Source: Glycine soja
Lineage: Eukaryota > Streptophyta > Magnoliopsida > Fabales > Fabaceae
Reading direction: 5' to 3'
DNA length: 64,000 nt
Assembly: GCF_004193775.1 (NCBI RefSeq)
Contig: NC_041012.1
Span: 14,529,223-14,593,222 of the forward strand
Below the pieces are notes generated by a model that worked only from the letters and a program-made list of their open reading frames with translations, did no database searches and had not been told where the DNA came from. This document shows positions 1-10,930 of this stretch, piece after piece (within the stretch, counting starts at the first letter, position 1; each line of letters opens with the position of its first letter). A program made the position numbers and the translations under genes.

Positions 1-300
1 TAAAATTGAGGGATCAAAAGTGTAATTTTACCTAAAAAAATGAAGCATTTACAAGGAACCACTCAGATGTTGACATGTGTCATTGACATGTGGCAGTCAC
101 ACGTGGCATTGACATGTGGCAGTCACACATCTGAGGTTAACGGTCAACGTCCAAATCGGACTTCCAGGACCAATTTTGCAGGAATTTATAAAACTGGGGG
201 ATCAAATTTGTGAATTAAATTATAGGGAGGCCAAATATGTAATTGGAAATAAAGTGGGGGACCAATTTTGCAATTTTTCCAAATAAGAAATCATTAGAAA
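1..300. repeat. TE-like non-coding repeat with 26-bp direct repeats
   Basis: No reading frame is convincing here. Two tandem 26-bp units lie at 81-106 and 107-128 (cattgacatgtggcagtcac and following bases). Around them are several variants of the phrase 'gggaccaattttgca', at about 170, 200 and 255. Such repeated ggg-acc-aat phrases are common in plant transposon termini, but I could not assign a family. The segment continues off the left edge. Confidence 0.4.
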
Positions 301-1399
301 GAGAAGTGACATTCTAATGTGATGGAAAAGTAGAGGGAAACCAAGAGTTCTTACGAGCAAGAGCAAGACCTAGGGCACATGATTGTCATTAGATTGTTGT
401 CGATGTTGTCTTTTGTCGATATCAGCACTGTCATTAGAGGTATGTTGTTCATGGTGTTACTGTTATTTTGTGTGTGTTTTTGTATATTTTCATTTACACC
501 TTTTTGAGTTCATTGGGTATGTAATGCAAAACAAGATTTTTGTTTTGGCCTTTTTGAGTTCATTGTGTTGTGTTGTTCTCCGTTCTCTCTATACTTTGGG
601 TTATTTGATTGTATGCATGGTAACGGGTGCGAATCAAGGTTGATTTTTGTTTACCCCACCCTCGCTCCTGACTCCCCATTTCCCCTGCCCTTGCCCTCGC
701 CCGGGAGTTTTACCAGTTAGGGGTATTTTTTCGATTTTTTCAAATGGGAGTCGTTTTCAAATTATTTTCGAAAAGGGGATAAGTCATAACAACTAAGTTA
801 AAAGTTGTAATATCTATTATGAGTTATATTTTTTTTTAACTCAACTCATAAATAGTTTTATGACTTCAGTTTTTTATTTATGACTTCAAAGTCGTTAGTT
901 TTTTTTTTTATTTTACAACTTTAAAGTCGTAAGTAATTTTTTATATACATTTTATGACTATGAAGTCGTAATGTTTTTTTCACACTTTAATGTATTTTAT
1001 TTTCAATTTTCTAAAAAGTATAAATAATTTTATTTATTCAATTATTAAATAAATATTTTAATTTTACTTGTTATTAGTTTTATTTAATATGTTGTATATT
1101 TTTTATGGTTTTATTTAATATGTTATATATTTTTTAATGTTTTTTATTTAAAGTATTTTATATTTTTTAATATTATTTTATTTAATATATTTTGTATATT
1201 TAAAATTTAGATAATATTTTAATAATGTTATTGAATTTGAATTTTTTTAAATGAAATAAAAAATAAACTTAATGATATTTAATATATATTTTTTAAATAT
1301 TTATTTTATTTCAAATACTTAAATTTTAAAAACTTAAATTTGAAACCAAATATTAAAATATTTTGTTACTAATATTAACTTATAATTTATGAAATAATA
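301..1399. other. Gene-free AT-rich stretch with repeated gacttcaaagtcgt motifs
   Basis: No gene is seen. Between about 780 and 975 the stretch repeats short phrases of the type 'tatgacttcaaagtcgt', and related phrases return at 5237-5390 on the other side of the MULE relic. A C-rich patch (ccctgcccttgccctcgccc) lies near 680. The matching motifs on both flanks hint that these are edges of one mobile unit, but I did not find clear terminal inverted repeats. Confidence 0.4.
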
Positions 1400-2510
1400 T
1401 TATTTATTTTGTGTAAAGGAATTTACTATTAACAACATCTAAAAATTTAGTAATAAAAATAGTTGTTAAATTAAAAAGAACATGATACATTAATATAAAA
1501 TTAACAATACAAATTAAAAAGAAACATAAAAAGTAAAAATTATATTAGTCATCTACTTGTTTGTATGGACAGTTACTAAAATTATGTCATTTACTTCTAT
1601 ACGATGAACATTTCTTAGGCCTATTTGAAATTGGTTCATCGATCTCATTATGCATACAAGTAGTGGTTGACCTTACTGATGTTTGTCATCATTTCGAAGC
1701 ATCAAACATAAAATATGGACCTAAATATTGAGATCATTTGTCTTCACTTCCAAGGGAATGAAAATGATGCTAATAAACTTTAAAAATATTTTCCAACTTG
1801 TATATAGGGTCAACAAAGTCATCATAAGTTACAATTGCATGCGAGCAAGAAATTCAAATTGCTTGAAATTGTCCACAATCATATGACTATTCATTCAATT
1901 TGACAGTGCATGCCATTGCTTATTGACCAATCCGTGTATTTGTAATATTGTTTATTTTGTGTAAAGGAATTTACTATTAACAACATCTAACAATTTAGTA
2001 ATAAAAGTAGTTGTCAAATTAAAAGGAACATAATTCATTAATATAAATGAACAATACAAATTAAAGAGAAACAAAAAAAGTAGAAACTATATTAGTCATC
2101 TACTTGTTTATATGGATAGCTACTACGATTATGTCCTTTACTTCTACACAATGAGAATTTCTTAGGCCTATTTGAATTTGGTCCATCCATCTCATTATGT
2201 ATACAAGTAGTGGTTGACCTTACTGATGCATGTCGTTGTTTTGAAGGATCAGACATAAAATATGGACCTAAATATTGAGGTCATTTGTCTTCACTTCCAA
2301 GGGAATGAAAATGATGTTGATAAACTTTGAAAATATTTTCCAACTTGTATATAGGGTCAACAAAGTCACCGTAACTTAAATTGCAAAAAGCACACATTAC
2401 AATTGCATACGAGTAAGGAATTTGAATTGCTTGAGATTGTCCACAATTGCATCACTATTCGTTCAATTTGACAGTGCATGCCATTGCTTGTTGACTAAGC
2501 CACATATTTG
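1400..2510. repeat. 548-bp direct tandem duplication inside the MULE 3' end
   Basis: The sequence from about 1400-1950 is repeated at about 1951-2510 with an offset of 548 bp and roughly 85-90% identity by eye. Each copy carries, on the minus strand, a decayed SWIM-type segment and a zinc-knuckle segment of the MULE transposase. The copy at 2100-2500 is the better preserved one. Confidence 0.75.
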
Positions 2511-4145
2511 CAATTTTTTGAACCTCAAACTCCCTTGTTTCTCGAACATACATGCGAACATAATGCGAGGTAGCAATGTGTTGATTTTCTTGCATCATGA
2601 CATACATTCAGGGTACCTATGTCTTGCCTTTATCATATTCATGATTTTCATGTCATTAGTAACAAATGAATCATTTATTTTATTAAATGTTTCATTAACT
2701 AAGGCAATAATAGGTAATGCTCGAGCTCCTTTCAAAACATAATTCATACATTCAACAAGGTTGGTAGTCATATGGTCATATTGTTTTCCTTCATCGTAGG
2801 CCTGAGTCCATTTACTCTTGGGAATTTGGTCCAACCAATCTGCTACATGTGAAAACTCTGCTCACATTGTGAGCAACTTTGCCTCAAATCATATGGCAAA
2901 AGATAAAACAATGAGTAATTAATATAGTGAAGACGTAATAAAGCAAGAATTTGATGTATGAAATGGTTAGAAGCATACCCATACTAATGACTTGTTTTTT
3001 TAAGTTAACATTTTAAAACTGTTTGTTGAAATTTGATGCAATGTGGCAAATGCAATACACAGATAAAACATCTGGTCCAGTTCATCCAACTCGTTTTGAT
3101 TGCAAAACTGCTAGCAAACTGGTTCCCCTTTTGATATAATACACAAATTTGGTTGAGGTGTAACATATCTCTTCAAATAATGCAAGAACCACATCCAAAC
3201 TTCTTTGGTCTCGCTTTCAACAATTGTAAAAGCAAGTGAAAAATTGTTCCTACTACCATCTTGTTCAATGGCAGTCAATAAAGTACCATGATATTTTTCA
3301 GTTAAAAATGTCTCATCTACTTGCACAATTGACTTGCAATATTGAAAGCCTTCAATACATGACTTAAAAGCCCAAAATACATGATCAAGAATCACCCTAG
3401 GAGACTCATCTTCACCATCCTCCATTGAAGAGGAAGTTTTGTATCTTACTATTGTACCTGGTACAAAGTATTGAGCAGTTGTCATCCATACAGGCAGATA
3501 ATTGTATGATTGTTCCTAACTTCCAAATGTCATTTCAAGGACTTTTTGTTTAGTTGTCCATGCTTTTTTGTATGAAACAGTACAACTAAACTATTGTAGC
3601 ATGTCTGCAATCAATGTTTTGATTTTGATATCAGGGTTTGTTATCACTAAATGAACAATATTATGAGCAATTACTGATAAGTCTAACTTAGCATGATCTT
3701 GTGATATGACAAAAGTTGTGCAAGTGTGAATACCATTTATTTTCTTCAACTCTCATCTCTTGTGTATTTGTTGAACGATACTCTCGCCCTCCAGTAACAT
3801 CCATTATCATATTGATTACACATGAGAACATACTTGTCACTCTTGTTCTCTACCACATAAAAATTAAATGAATGCACAAAATAAAATTGCTTAATGACAT
3901 CCATAACTCCTTGTTTTGATTCAAATATCAAGCCTTCATAAAGGTCATTTGTACTAGAACTCCCTTTGTTCTTATAAGGATTTGAGTACTATTGATTCTC
4001 TAGAAGTTGGCTACTAATAGTTTCAAAATATGAAGATGACTTCACTTTGATTACTTGGTTCTCCATGTTTGTGAACATCGTGTTGTTGCTCGTCATCACT
4101 AAAGTTGCTAACATTATCTCATATTATGGGTTCTTCACTAGCCAT
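1552..4145 (-). pseudogene. MuDR-type MULE transposase, degenerate
   Basis: Reading on the minus strand, the parts appear in the family order. A possible start ATG lies at 4145 (MASEEP). A MuDR DNA-binding segment is at 3931-3746 (reads DKYVLMCNQYDNGCYWRARVS). The MULE catalytic segment is at 3485-3111 (QVDETFLTEKYHGTLLTAIE, then NNFSLAFTIVESETKEVW). A following helix region is at 2834-2595. A SWIM zinc finger lies near 2490-2420 and a zinc knuckle near 2190-2110 (RPKKFSLCRSKGHNR); both recur in a 548-bp tandem duplication down to 1552. Many stops and frameshifts break it, and the second catalytic Asp region reads SKGE rather than the usual SD/DRH type. This is a dead transposase. It may have shared a mobile unit with the PMD-like gene at 6743, which points the opposite way. 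Confidence 0.8.
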
Positions 4146-4554
4146 ATGTAAAAAAATACAAATGTAACTGATCAGTGAAAATGAAAATAATTTAGTTTAT
4201 TTAACGCTAAATAAAAAAACCCTATGCCGAGAAAATTGAAAAAAAAAATACACCATTCTGGTAAAACTCCCTAATTTAGTGTATCTATTGTTAAATAAAA
4301 AATATACCGAGAAGATGATAAGAAAAATGTGAAAATGAAATACTCTTTTGTATTCTGAAAAATATTACAAGATTGTTACTTCATGAAATGAAGTGTGAAT
4401 TAGACCTCCCTTTTATAATAAACATGAACAATGAATAGTGAATAGTGCATCATACATTTGTATCAATGAAAATTATTTTCGCAGTTAGACTTTTCATTTC
4501 ATGTATAATGTGCATATAATCAACTAATAACATTTTTGTATAAAAATAACATTT
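4146..4554. other. Intergenic, likely 5' region of the MULE
   Basis: AT-rich sequence upstream of the decayed MULE start. Nothing with coding support is seen. Confidence 0.4.
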
Positions 4555-5165
4555 TTGTATAAATAATAGTAACAACTCTAAAATATTATTATATAATAAC
4601 TTATTTAAATTTCTAAAACTTTAAAATAATATTAACTTAACACTTATAATTTATTGAAAGACTAAATCCTAAAATAATAATATCTTAAAACTTATTAAAA
4701 TATTAAACCCTAAAATAATAATAACTTAAATCTTATAACTTATTAAAAGACACAACTCTAAAATATTATTATCTAATAACTTATTTAAATTTCTAAAAAA
4801 CTAAAATAATATTAACTTAACACTTATAATTTATTAAAAGTTAAACCCTAAAATAATAATAACTCAAAACTTATTAAAATACTAAACCCTAAAATAATAA
4901 TAACTTAAATCTTATAACTTATTAAAAGACACAACTCTAAAATATTATTATCTAATAACTTATTTAAATATCTAAAACCCTAAAATAATATTAACTTAAC
5001 ACTTATAATTTATTAAAAGACTAAACCCTATAATAATAATAACTTAAATTTTATAACTTATTAAAAGACTAAACTCTAAAATATTATTATCTAATAACTT
5101 ATTTAAATTTCTAAAATCCTAAAATAATATTAGCTTTAACACTTATAATTATTAAAAAAGAGTTA
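4555..5165. repeat. AT-rich tandem array, unit about 180 bp
   Basis: The phrase caactctaaaatattatta recurs at 4573, 4753 and 4932, with a weaker copy at 5071. This gives spacings of 180, 179 and 139 bp. Between them the phrase aaccctaaaataataataac also repeats. About 3.3 units are present, the last one shortened. The array is almost free of G and has no coding potential. Confidence 0.8.
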
Positions 5166-5413
5166 ACAGTTATAATATTATAATATATAATAACATATAA
5201 TATTTTTAAATTACAATATAATATTTAAAAAGCAAATAGTGAAGTCATGACATGTTTCATGACTTTGAAATCATTGGACCAGCCCTCCATCCCACCATCC
5301 ATTTTGCATGAAACCGAATCCAAACCGTCCTTTGAAATAATGAAGTCATGTCATCCTTCACCACTTTGAAGTCGTGGCCAAGTAAACGACTTCCAAACTG
5401 TACCATTTTGACC

Positions 5414-5640
5414 GTGAATTCGTGAAGCAAATTGTAGGAAAAATGCAAAAAGATTGCATCGTTTTGGCCATTTGCTGGTGAATCAAAGTGCAAGAAAAAT
5501 ACAGAAAAATATTGCACCACTTTGGTCATTTGCACGCAATGAATAGGTGAGTCAAAGTGTAGGAAAAATGCAGAAAAACTACACCATTTTGGCCATTTTC
5601 ATGCAGTGAATTGTTGAATCAAAGTGCAAAAAAAAATGCA
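5414..5640. repeat. Tandem repeat, unit about 66-72 bp, 3.4 copies
   Basis: Successive units begin gaattcgtgaagcaaattg, gaatcaaagtgcaagaaa, gagtcaaagtgtaggaaa and gaatcaaagtgcaaaaaa. Each contains a variant of 'accattttggccattt'. The array lies between the AT-rich array and the hAT relic, on the upstream side of the PMD-like gene. Just to its left (5237-5390) are several 'gaagtcatg' and 'ctttgaagtcgtgg' phrases resembling those at 780-975. Confidence 0.75.
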
Positions 5641-6049
5641 GCAATTCAATTGTCTCGTGAAGCATGGCACATGCATGAATAGTATAATAGTAAAGTTATC
5701 TCATTAATGGATGGATGGATGGTCATTCAATGCATCATGCTAGTAAACATTAGGCTGTTGAATATTGCAAAGGGTAGCTTACATTAAAGGAAGTATCATA
5801 CTCGTGAAGCATGGCAGAAAAATAATTGGTTGAAAGTTTTGATGCATGTTTTACAGCTGGTGAATAAGTTGAAGACACTAAGACTACGTGTTCCAAATCT
5901 TAGTTGGTTTAAAGTTTTGATGGTTGTACTAAGTTCAATATTAACTCAAATGCATGTCACTTTGTCTTCACGCAAACTAAAACCATTAAGTGTGTGAGGT
6001 TATTGCATGCCTCTCGAAACATCAAACCCATGAATAGTATCATGTTGTG
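5641..6049. other. Gene-free spacer
   Basis: No gene is recognised. A short tggatggatggatgg run is present near 5708. The phrase about gtttaaagttttgatg occurs twice (near 5830 and 5910), without a clear unit. Confidence 0.35.
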
Positions 6050-6458
6050 CAGGGACGACACAAGGACTTGAGAGGCCTAAAACAAATTTAAGAATGAAGA
6101 CTTTTATTTACTCATAAAATAGTTTATTAAAATTATCATTGTTTTATTTAAAATTAATTTTTTGGGCTTTTTGTGTTGCAAAATTATCGATTAAATTATC
6201 GTAATTAATTTCATTTAACATTTCCTTTTCAATAGACAATAATGTCAATCCGTTCAATCTTTGTTGAGACATTATTGTTCATTAATTATTACTTATGGTA
6301 CCAATAAAAAGATTAATAGTTACTTATAATATTTTAATTAAAATTTATTTTCAAATATAGTTTTACAATAATTTTTTTGAGGTATATTAGTACTATAAAA
6401 AAAATCGGGGCCTTTTTTTTGGGCCTAAAGTCCTTGATTGGGCCTTAAGCCAGCCTTG
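6050..6458 (-). mobile_element. hAT relic with C-terminal transposase fragment and 8-bp TSD
   Basis: The 409-bp segment begins cagggacg and ends cagccttg, which reads caaggctg on the other strand; this is an imperfect hAT-type end pair. It is flanked by atgttgtg (6042-6049) and gtgttgtg (6459-6466), a 7/8 match of the length expected for hAT target duplications. On the minus strand, about 6290-6155 reads openly as IMSQQRLNGLTLLSIEKEML and continues NEINYDNLIDNFATQKAQK. This is the C-terminal dimerisation tail of TTF/ZMYM-type hAT transposases. It is an internal-deletion derivative that cannot encode a working enzyme. Confidence 0.75.
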
Positions 6459-6584
6459 GTGTTGTGTATACTGCATTTCACGTGATGCATATAGGCTTTA
6501 TACAAGTTAAGTTATTTGAAGCCTATACTTTGGTAAAAAAGTAATACTCATTAAATGTGTGATGCATTCCACATGAAACCAACT

Positions 6585-6594
6585 TATATAAATA
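6585..6594 (+). promoter_or_regulatory. TATA box of the PMD-like gene
   Basis: TATATAAATA lies about 30 bp before a CA-rich start region and 158 bp before the ATG at 6743. Spacing and sequence suit a plant core promoter. Confidence 0.5.
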
Positions 6595-6742
6595 TAGTGT
6601 GCATTTATTCACTTGCACTTTAATTCTTCTCCAATCTTATTTTCATCCAAACTAAGTTTCCTCACGAAGCTTCTTTTTGTTTGTCTACATCCCCACTTTT
6701 TTCATCCTTTCATCCATTTGTTCTTTCCTTCACTGTGAACCA

Positions 6743-8735
6743 ATGACACATGCACAACCTAGACATATTGATGGCTCGTTGTTGCGCTTACAAGACAACC
6801 ATATTTCAAATCAAGTGTGGGAAGACAAAAAGAGAATGATTCGTTTGACGTATAATTCTGTTTGGGCTTTTACACACTTGGATCAGATAGATAATCATGT
6901 CAAAAACCTAATCACTTTAGCTGGTTTTTGTCATGTTATCAATGTCGGAAAAATTGATATTAACCAACATTTGGTTAGTGCATTGGTTGAACGTTGGAGA
7001 ACCAAAACTCACACATTTCATTTTCCACATGGAGAGCCAACCATAACTTTACAAGATATGACCCTACAGTTGAACCTGAAGATTGATGGATTATCAGTAA
7101 TTGATATCATCACCGATGATGTACGTGTTGCTTGTCAGACATTACTAGGGGACACTCCATCTGATAAGTATATAAAGGGTAAAAAGGTTTGTCTAAGCTA
7201 GTTGCAGCAAAATTTTCAACAACTTCCAATTGATGTTGATGATGTTGTCATTGCACAACATACTAGAGCTCATATCATGATACTGATAGGCGGTTGTTTG
7301 ATGCTAGATACATCAAGTGCAAGAGTTCATTTTATGTATCTCCTTTTATTATCAAATTTGACTGAGGCAGGTCATTACAGTTGGAGTGCAATAGTATTAG
7401 CATCCCTTTTTTTGAGCTCTAGATTAGGCTGTGAAGCCTAAATAAACGGAAATCGGTGGATGTTTGTTGCTGCTACAGTCATGAGCATGGGACCGCATTA
7501 AATATATTGTCACAAAGATACATCACCTATCTGTGGAAGAAGTACAAGAAGGACTTGAATTTCCTCTTGCACGAAGGTGGTGTTGTCCGACAACCGAAAG
7601 AAACATTCTTACTAATTCAACCATATTGATATGCGTCATATTTGATAGACTACATATGAATGAGGTTCAATTCTTAATTTTCATGTTAAGTACTTTTTTG
7701 TTTCCTAATCAAACTTAAATATGTGACAATAATAATGTATGTCTTGCAGTTCTTGTGGAATCCTTATGACACACAAAAAATAAGGCCATTAATTAATAAT
7801 GTTGAGGTATCAATGATTGTTCAGGCAAAAGTCCCTCTCATATGTTTTGCAATTGTGGAATGAATCCAACAGACAGGGTCATAAGACAATTTGGACTGCG
7901 ACAAATCATTTCAGATGACCCATCAAACCTAGATCAACTCCATGACATAGATATGAGAGGGAGAACAAATATTTTTTTGGCCTCACCATCATCGTCACTA
8001 GATTGCCAAATTAAATCATTGGAATGATTATATTTTTCACGGGAAAATAGACCAAGGTCTTTTGCATGATAATTCATAATACATGCAATGGTATATACAT
8101 TGAACTAGACGAAATGGATGTTTACATGCATTCCATGTGTACATGTCATTACATTTATGAAACACATGAACATTAACCCTGAAAAGTTCATCCAAAATTA
8201 TTTTAGAAAATAACACTATGAAGCAGTAAACTAACCAATAATCTACTCAGCATTAGGTCAGAAGTAGTGGAAAAAACCTCCATACATAAATGTGCAAGCA
8301 CCTCCAATGAAGAAAATGTTTGGTAAACCCAAGAAAAATAGGAGGAAGGAGACTGGAGAAACTACATCCATAATTAACAAAGTGTCCAAGAGAGGAATCA
8401 ATCAAAAATGATCAAAATGTGGAATAACTGGCCACAACAAAAGAGTTAGTAAGGATGACCCTACATCAACCCAAACCCTTTAAACCAAACCAGTCCCAAC
8501 CACCTACACCACCCCAATTCCAACCACTTAAACCACCCCAATTCCAACCTCTTGTACCAAACCAGTCTGAAGCACCTACATCAACCCAAACCCAACCACC
8601 TACACCAACCCAATCCCAACCCCAACAAGCTGCACCATCACAATCACAAGCCAAACAAGTTTCACCAACCAAGAAAACAATGAGACCTAAACTCCGAGCA
8701 AAAAGGAGGAAGTTAATCACCCCACCTGAATAATG
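6743..8735 (+). pseudogene. Plant mobile domain (PMD) gene of the PP7-long-form-like type, broken
   Basis: The chosen ATG at 6743 gives MTHAQPRHIDGS, the usual N-terminus of transposon-linked PMD proteins (annotated as 'serine/threonine-protein phosphatase 7 long form homolog' or MAIN-like). Family motifs follow in order: LVSALVERWRTKTHTFHF and GEPTITLQDMTLQL near 6970-7075, then RAHIMILIGGCLMLDTSSAR near 7260-7320, then TDRVIRQFGLRQI near 7870. A TAG at 7199-7201 replaces a conserved Trp, and further stops and shifts occur at 7439, 7498 and about 7855. A possible intron lies at about 7680-7749. The tail (8455-8733) is open and rich in Pro, Gln and Thr with repeats of PPQFQPL type, ending in a basic stretch. 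PMD proteins act in silencing or meristem control, and many copies ride on MULEs; the MULE relic at 1552-4145 fits that pairing. Confidence 0.75.
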
Positions 8736-9146
8736 CTTACAAGGGAGGAAAATGATGGATGAAGACTATGCTTTTTAGACCCAAGTAGAAGCTCTGCCAA
8801 CGATGGTGGTGGTGACGGCAGCGACGACAAGGACGATTATGATGGCAGAGGTGGTGACAGTCATATCAATGGTGGTAGGTTAACAATAGTTGAGATATTT
8901 TAGGATGTGATTTGTTTGGTGAATCTTTTAGAGATTTAATGGTTATATTTATTTTAAATTTAATTTTTAAATATTTTAATCTTGGTCGTCTGTTATTTTT
9001 AATCATGATCTAATGGTTATTATTAATTAATTTCATGTTTTCACATAAAAAAAGTGTTCTTAGAAGAGTTGTATTATATATATACACACACACAAACATA
9101 CACACACTATTAGAATTATATATTATTATCTTAATTTTCATTAGAG
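8736..9146. other. Gene-free spacer
   Basis: GAT/GGTGGT-rich sequence near 8800-8880 passes into AT-rich DNA with a short (TA)n(CA)n run near 9075-9110. No gene is seen. Confidence 0.4.
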
Positions 9147-10126
9147 TGTAATTTGGGATTTGCTCATTATTACTTAGATTACATTGATTTTATGTAATTA
9201 ATGTAGATCCTATTTGCTCATTATAAATAAAGGTTGTGTGGTCATCCAAGACACATTATAGCACCCCAGATTCTAGTTCAAAATATTGTTTGAAAAATTA
9301 TTGTTAATTTTTTTGTTCTTGAAATACGTGTCAATAAATTAATACCTTATTCAAAACTCGAGTAATATTTTTTTTTTGAAAACATATGCGGATAAACTTC
9401 ATTGTAAAACTCGTGTAAATAAATCTCATTAAAAAGTATAAAAGGACAATAACATCATTTCTTGAAAGCGAATACAATTAAAAATTTTATGTAACAGATT
9501 TACATTAATCACAACCTTCGAAAAGATATGAACCTTGAAATAGAATAATTAAATACAAGGGAGAAATAACATAGTCTTCATACATAATAATAAAAAGTAC
9601 CATGTCACAAGAAAATAAAATGTAATTACAACCCGTAGATGTCTTAAAGTAAGTGTAACACGTAAATCTGTAACAAATATGACTATCTGAACCTAGGTAC
9701 ACCCAACTCTAAAATGGATACATTCAAAAGAAAACCTAGGTCTTTGAGCAGACAAATATCCAACCCAAGGTATCAAATTGTATCTAAGACGAATCCGCGA
9801 AAGAATCATCCTCATCCTCCTTAAATGAAGGCTCTAACTGCCACAACAACTATATGTACTTTTTTTTATCTTCGTAGGCATGAGATCATCATGGTCTCCT
9901 CGGACGTTGATACCTAAAAGTTATTAGTTGTAGGGGTGAGTTCTCTGCTCCTCAAATGTCACAAACAACACACAAAGCATACAACTTACATAACCATGGT
10001 GTATCGTTTTCCTAGGCAAACAACACTTGATGCCCTAGAGCGCATAACTATCACACTTGACATAAACAACTATAGTACTTAACACCATTGATTATCACTC
10101 TTGACACGATCAAATACTACACTTGA

Positions 10127-10658
10127 CATCATTGATAATCACTTTGGATACAACTAACTATTACACTCGACACATAATAGGGCCTAACAATGCCACCAAG
10201 CCTCCCAAGTATTGATGGTCTTACACAACCACATGGATGACAATTGAGAGTGATTGCCAAATACGAGTACAACGTATACCGATCCCAAGCTCCCAAATCC
10301 AAAAAGTATAGTCTCAGAGCTCGTCAAAAGTAGCAAAGTCAGGCCTGTGAGTTCCCCACGCCAAATGAGTGCATCGAATGTCTGGTAGTCACCACATTGA
10401 TAATCACATTAGATAAAACTTACTATTACACTCGACACATAATAGGGCCTAACAATGCCACCAAGCCTCCCAAGTATTAATGGTCTTACACAACCACATG
10501 GATGACAATTGAGAGTGATCACCACATATGGGTACAACGTATACCAATCCCCAAGCTCCCAAATCCAAAAAGATAGTCTCAGAGCTCGTCAAAAGTAGAA
10601 AATTCACGCCTGTGAGTTCCCCACGCCAAATGAGTGCACCAAATTTCGGATAGTCACC
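10127..10658. repeat. 265-bp tandem duplication
   Basis: The segment 10127-10391 (from cattgataatcac) is repeated at 10392-10658 with an offset of 265 bp and about 90% identity. The shared phrases include ctcgacacataatagggcc and gtgagttccccacgccaaat. The open frames here are by-products of this repeat. Confidence 0.85.
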
Positions 10659-10720
10659 ACTCGCTAATTCCCTTAGGTTCTTCAAACCTCTCTACCCACT
10701 ATACCCCAGTGTACCCTATA

Positions 10721-10930
10721 AATCATTCATTTCTCAACATAAGCCTCATCATCTCACAGATGGAACGTAATCACATACCTCACCATCTCACAAATAGACC
10801 ATAATCACATACCTCACCGTCTCACAGATATATCATAATCACATACCTCACAATCTCATAGAAGAAATCTAACCATAACCACACCATTTCGCAGGCGAAT
10901 CCTAATAACAAAACATGTCATCTCACAGAT
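10721..10930. repeat. Short tandem repeat around 'ctcaccatctcacagatgga'
   Basis: About five variants of a unit of roughly 42 bp (catctcacagatggaacgta, atcacatacctcaccatctc) lie in a row and decay to the right. The array sits inside the nested LTR. Confidence 0.7.

Noticed and set aside
8466..8720. Trp/Gly-rich minus-strand frame
   Set aside because: It is the mirror of the Pro/Gln-rich tail of the PMD-like gene; the plus strand fits the family order.
10721..10930. CRISPR-like spaced repeats
   Set aside because: Units are adjacent and decaying without unique spacers, and the setting is a plant LTR.
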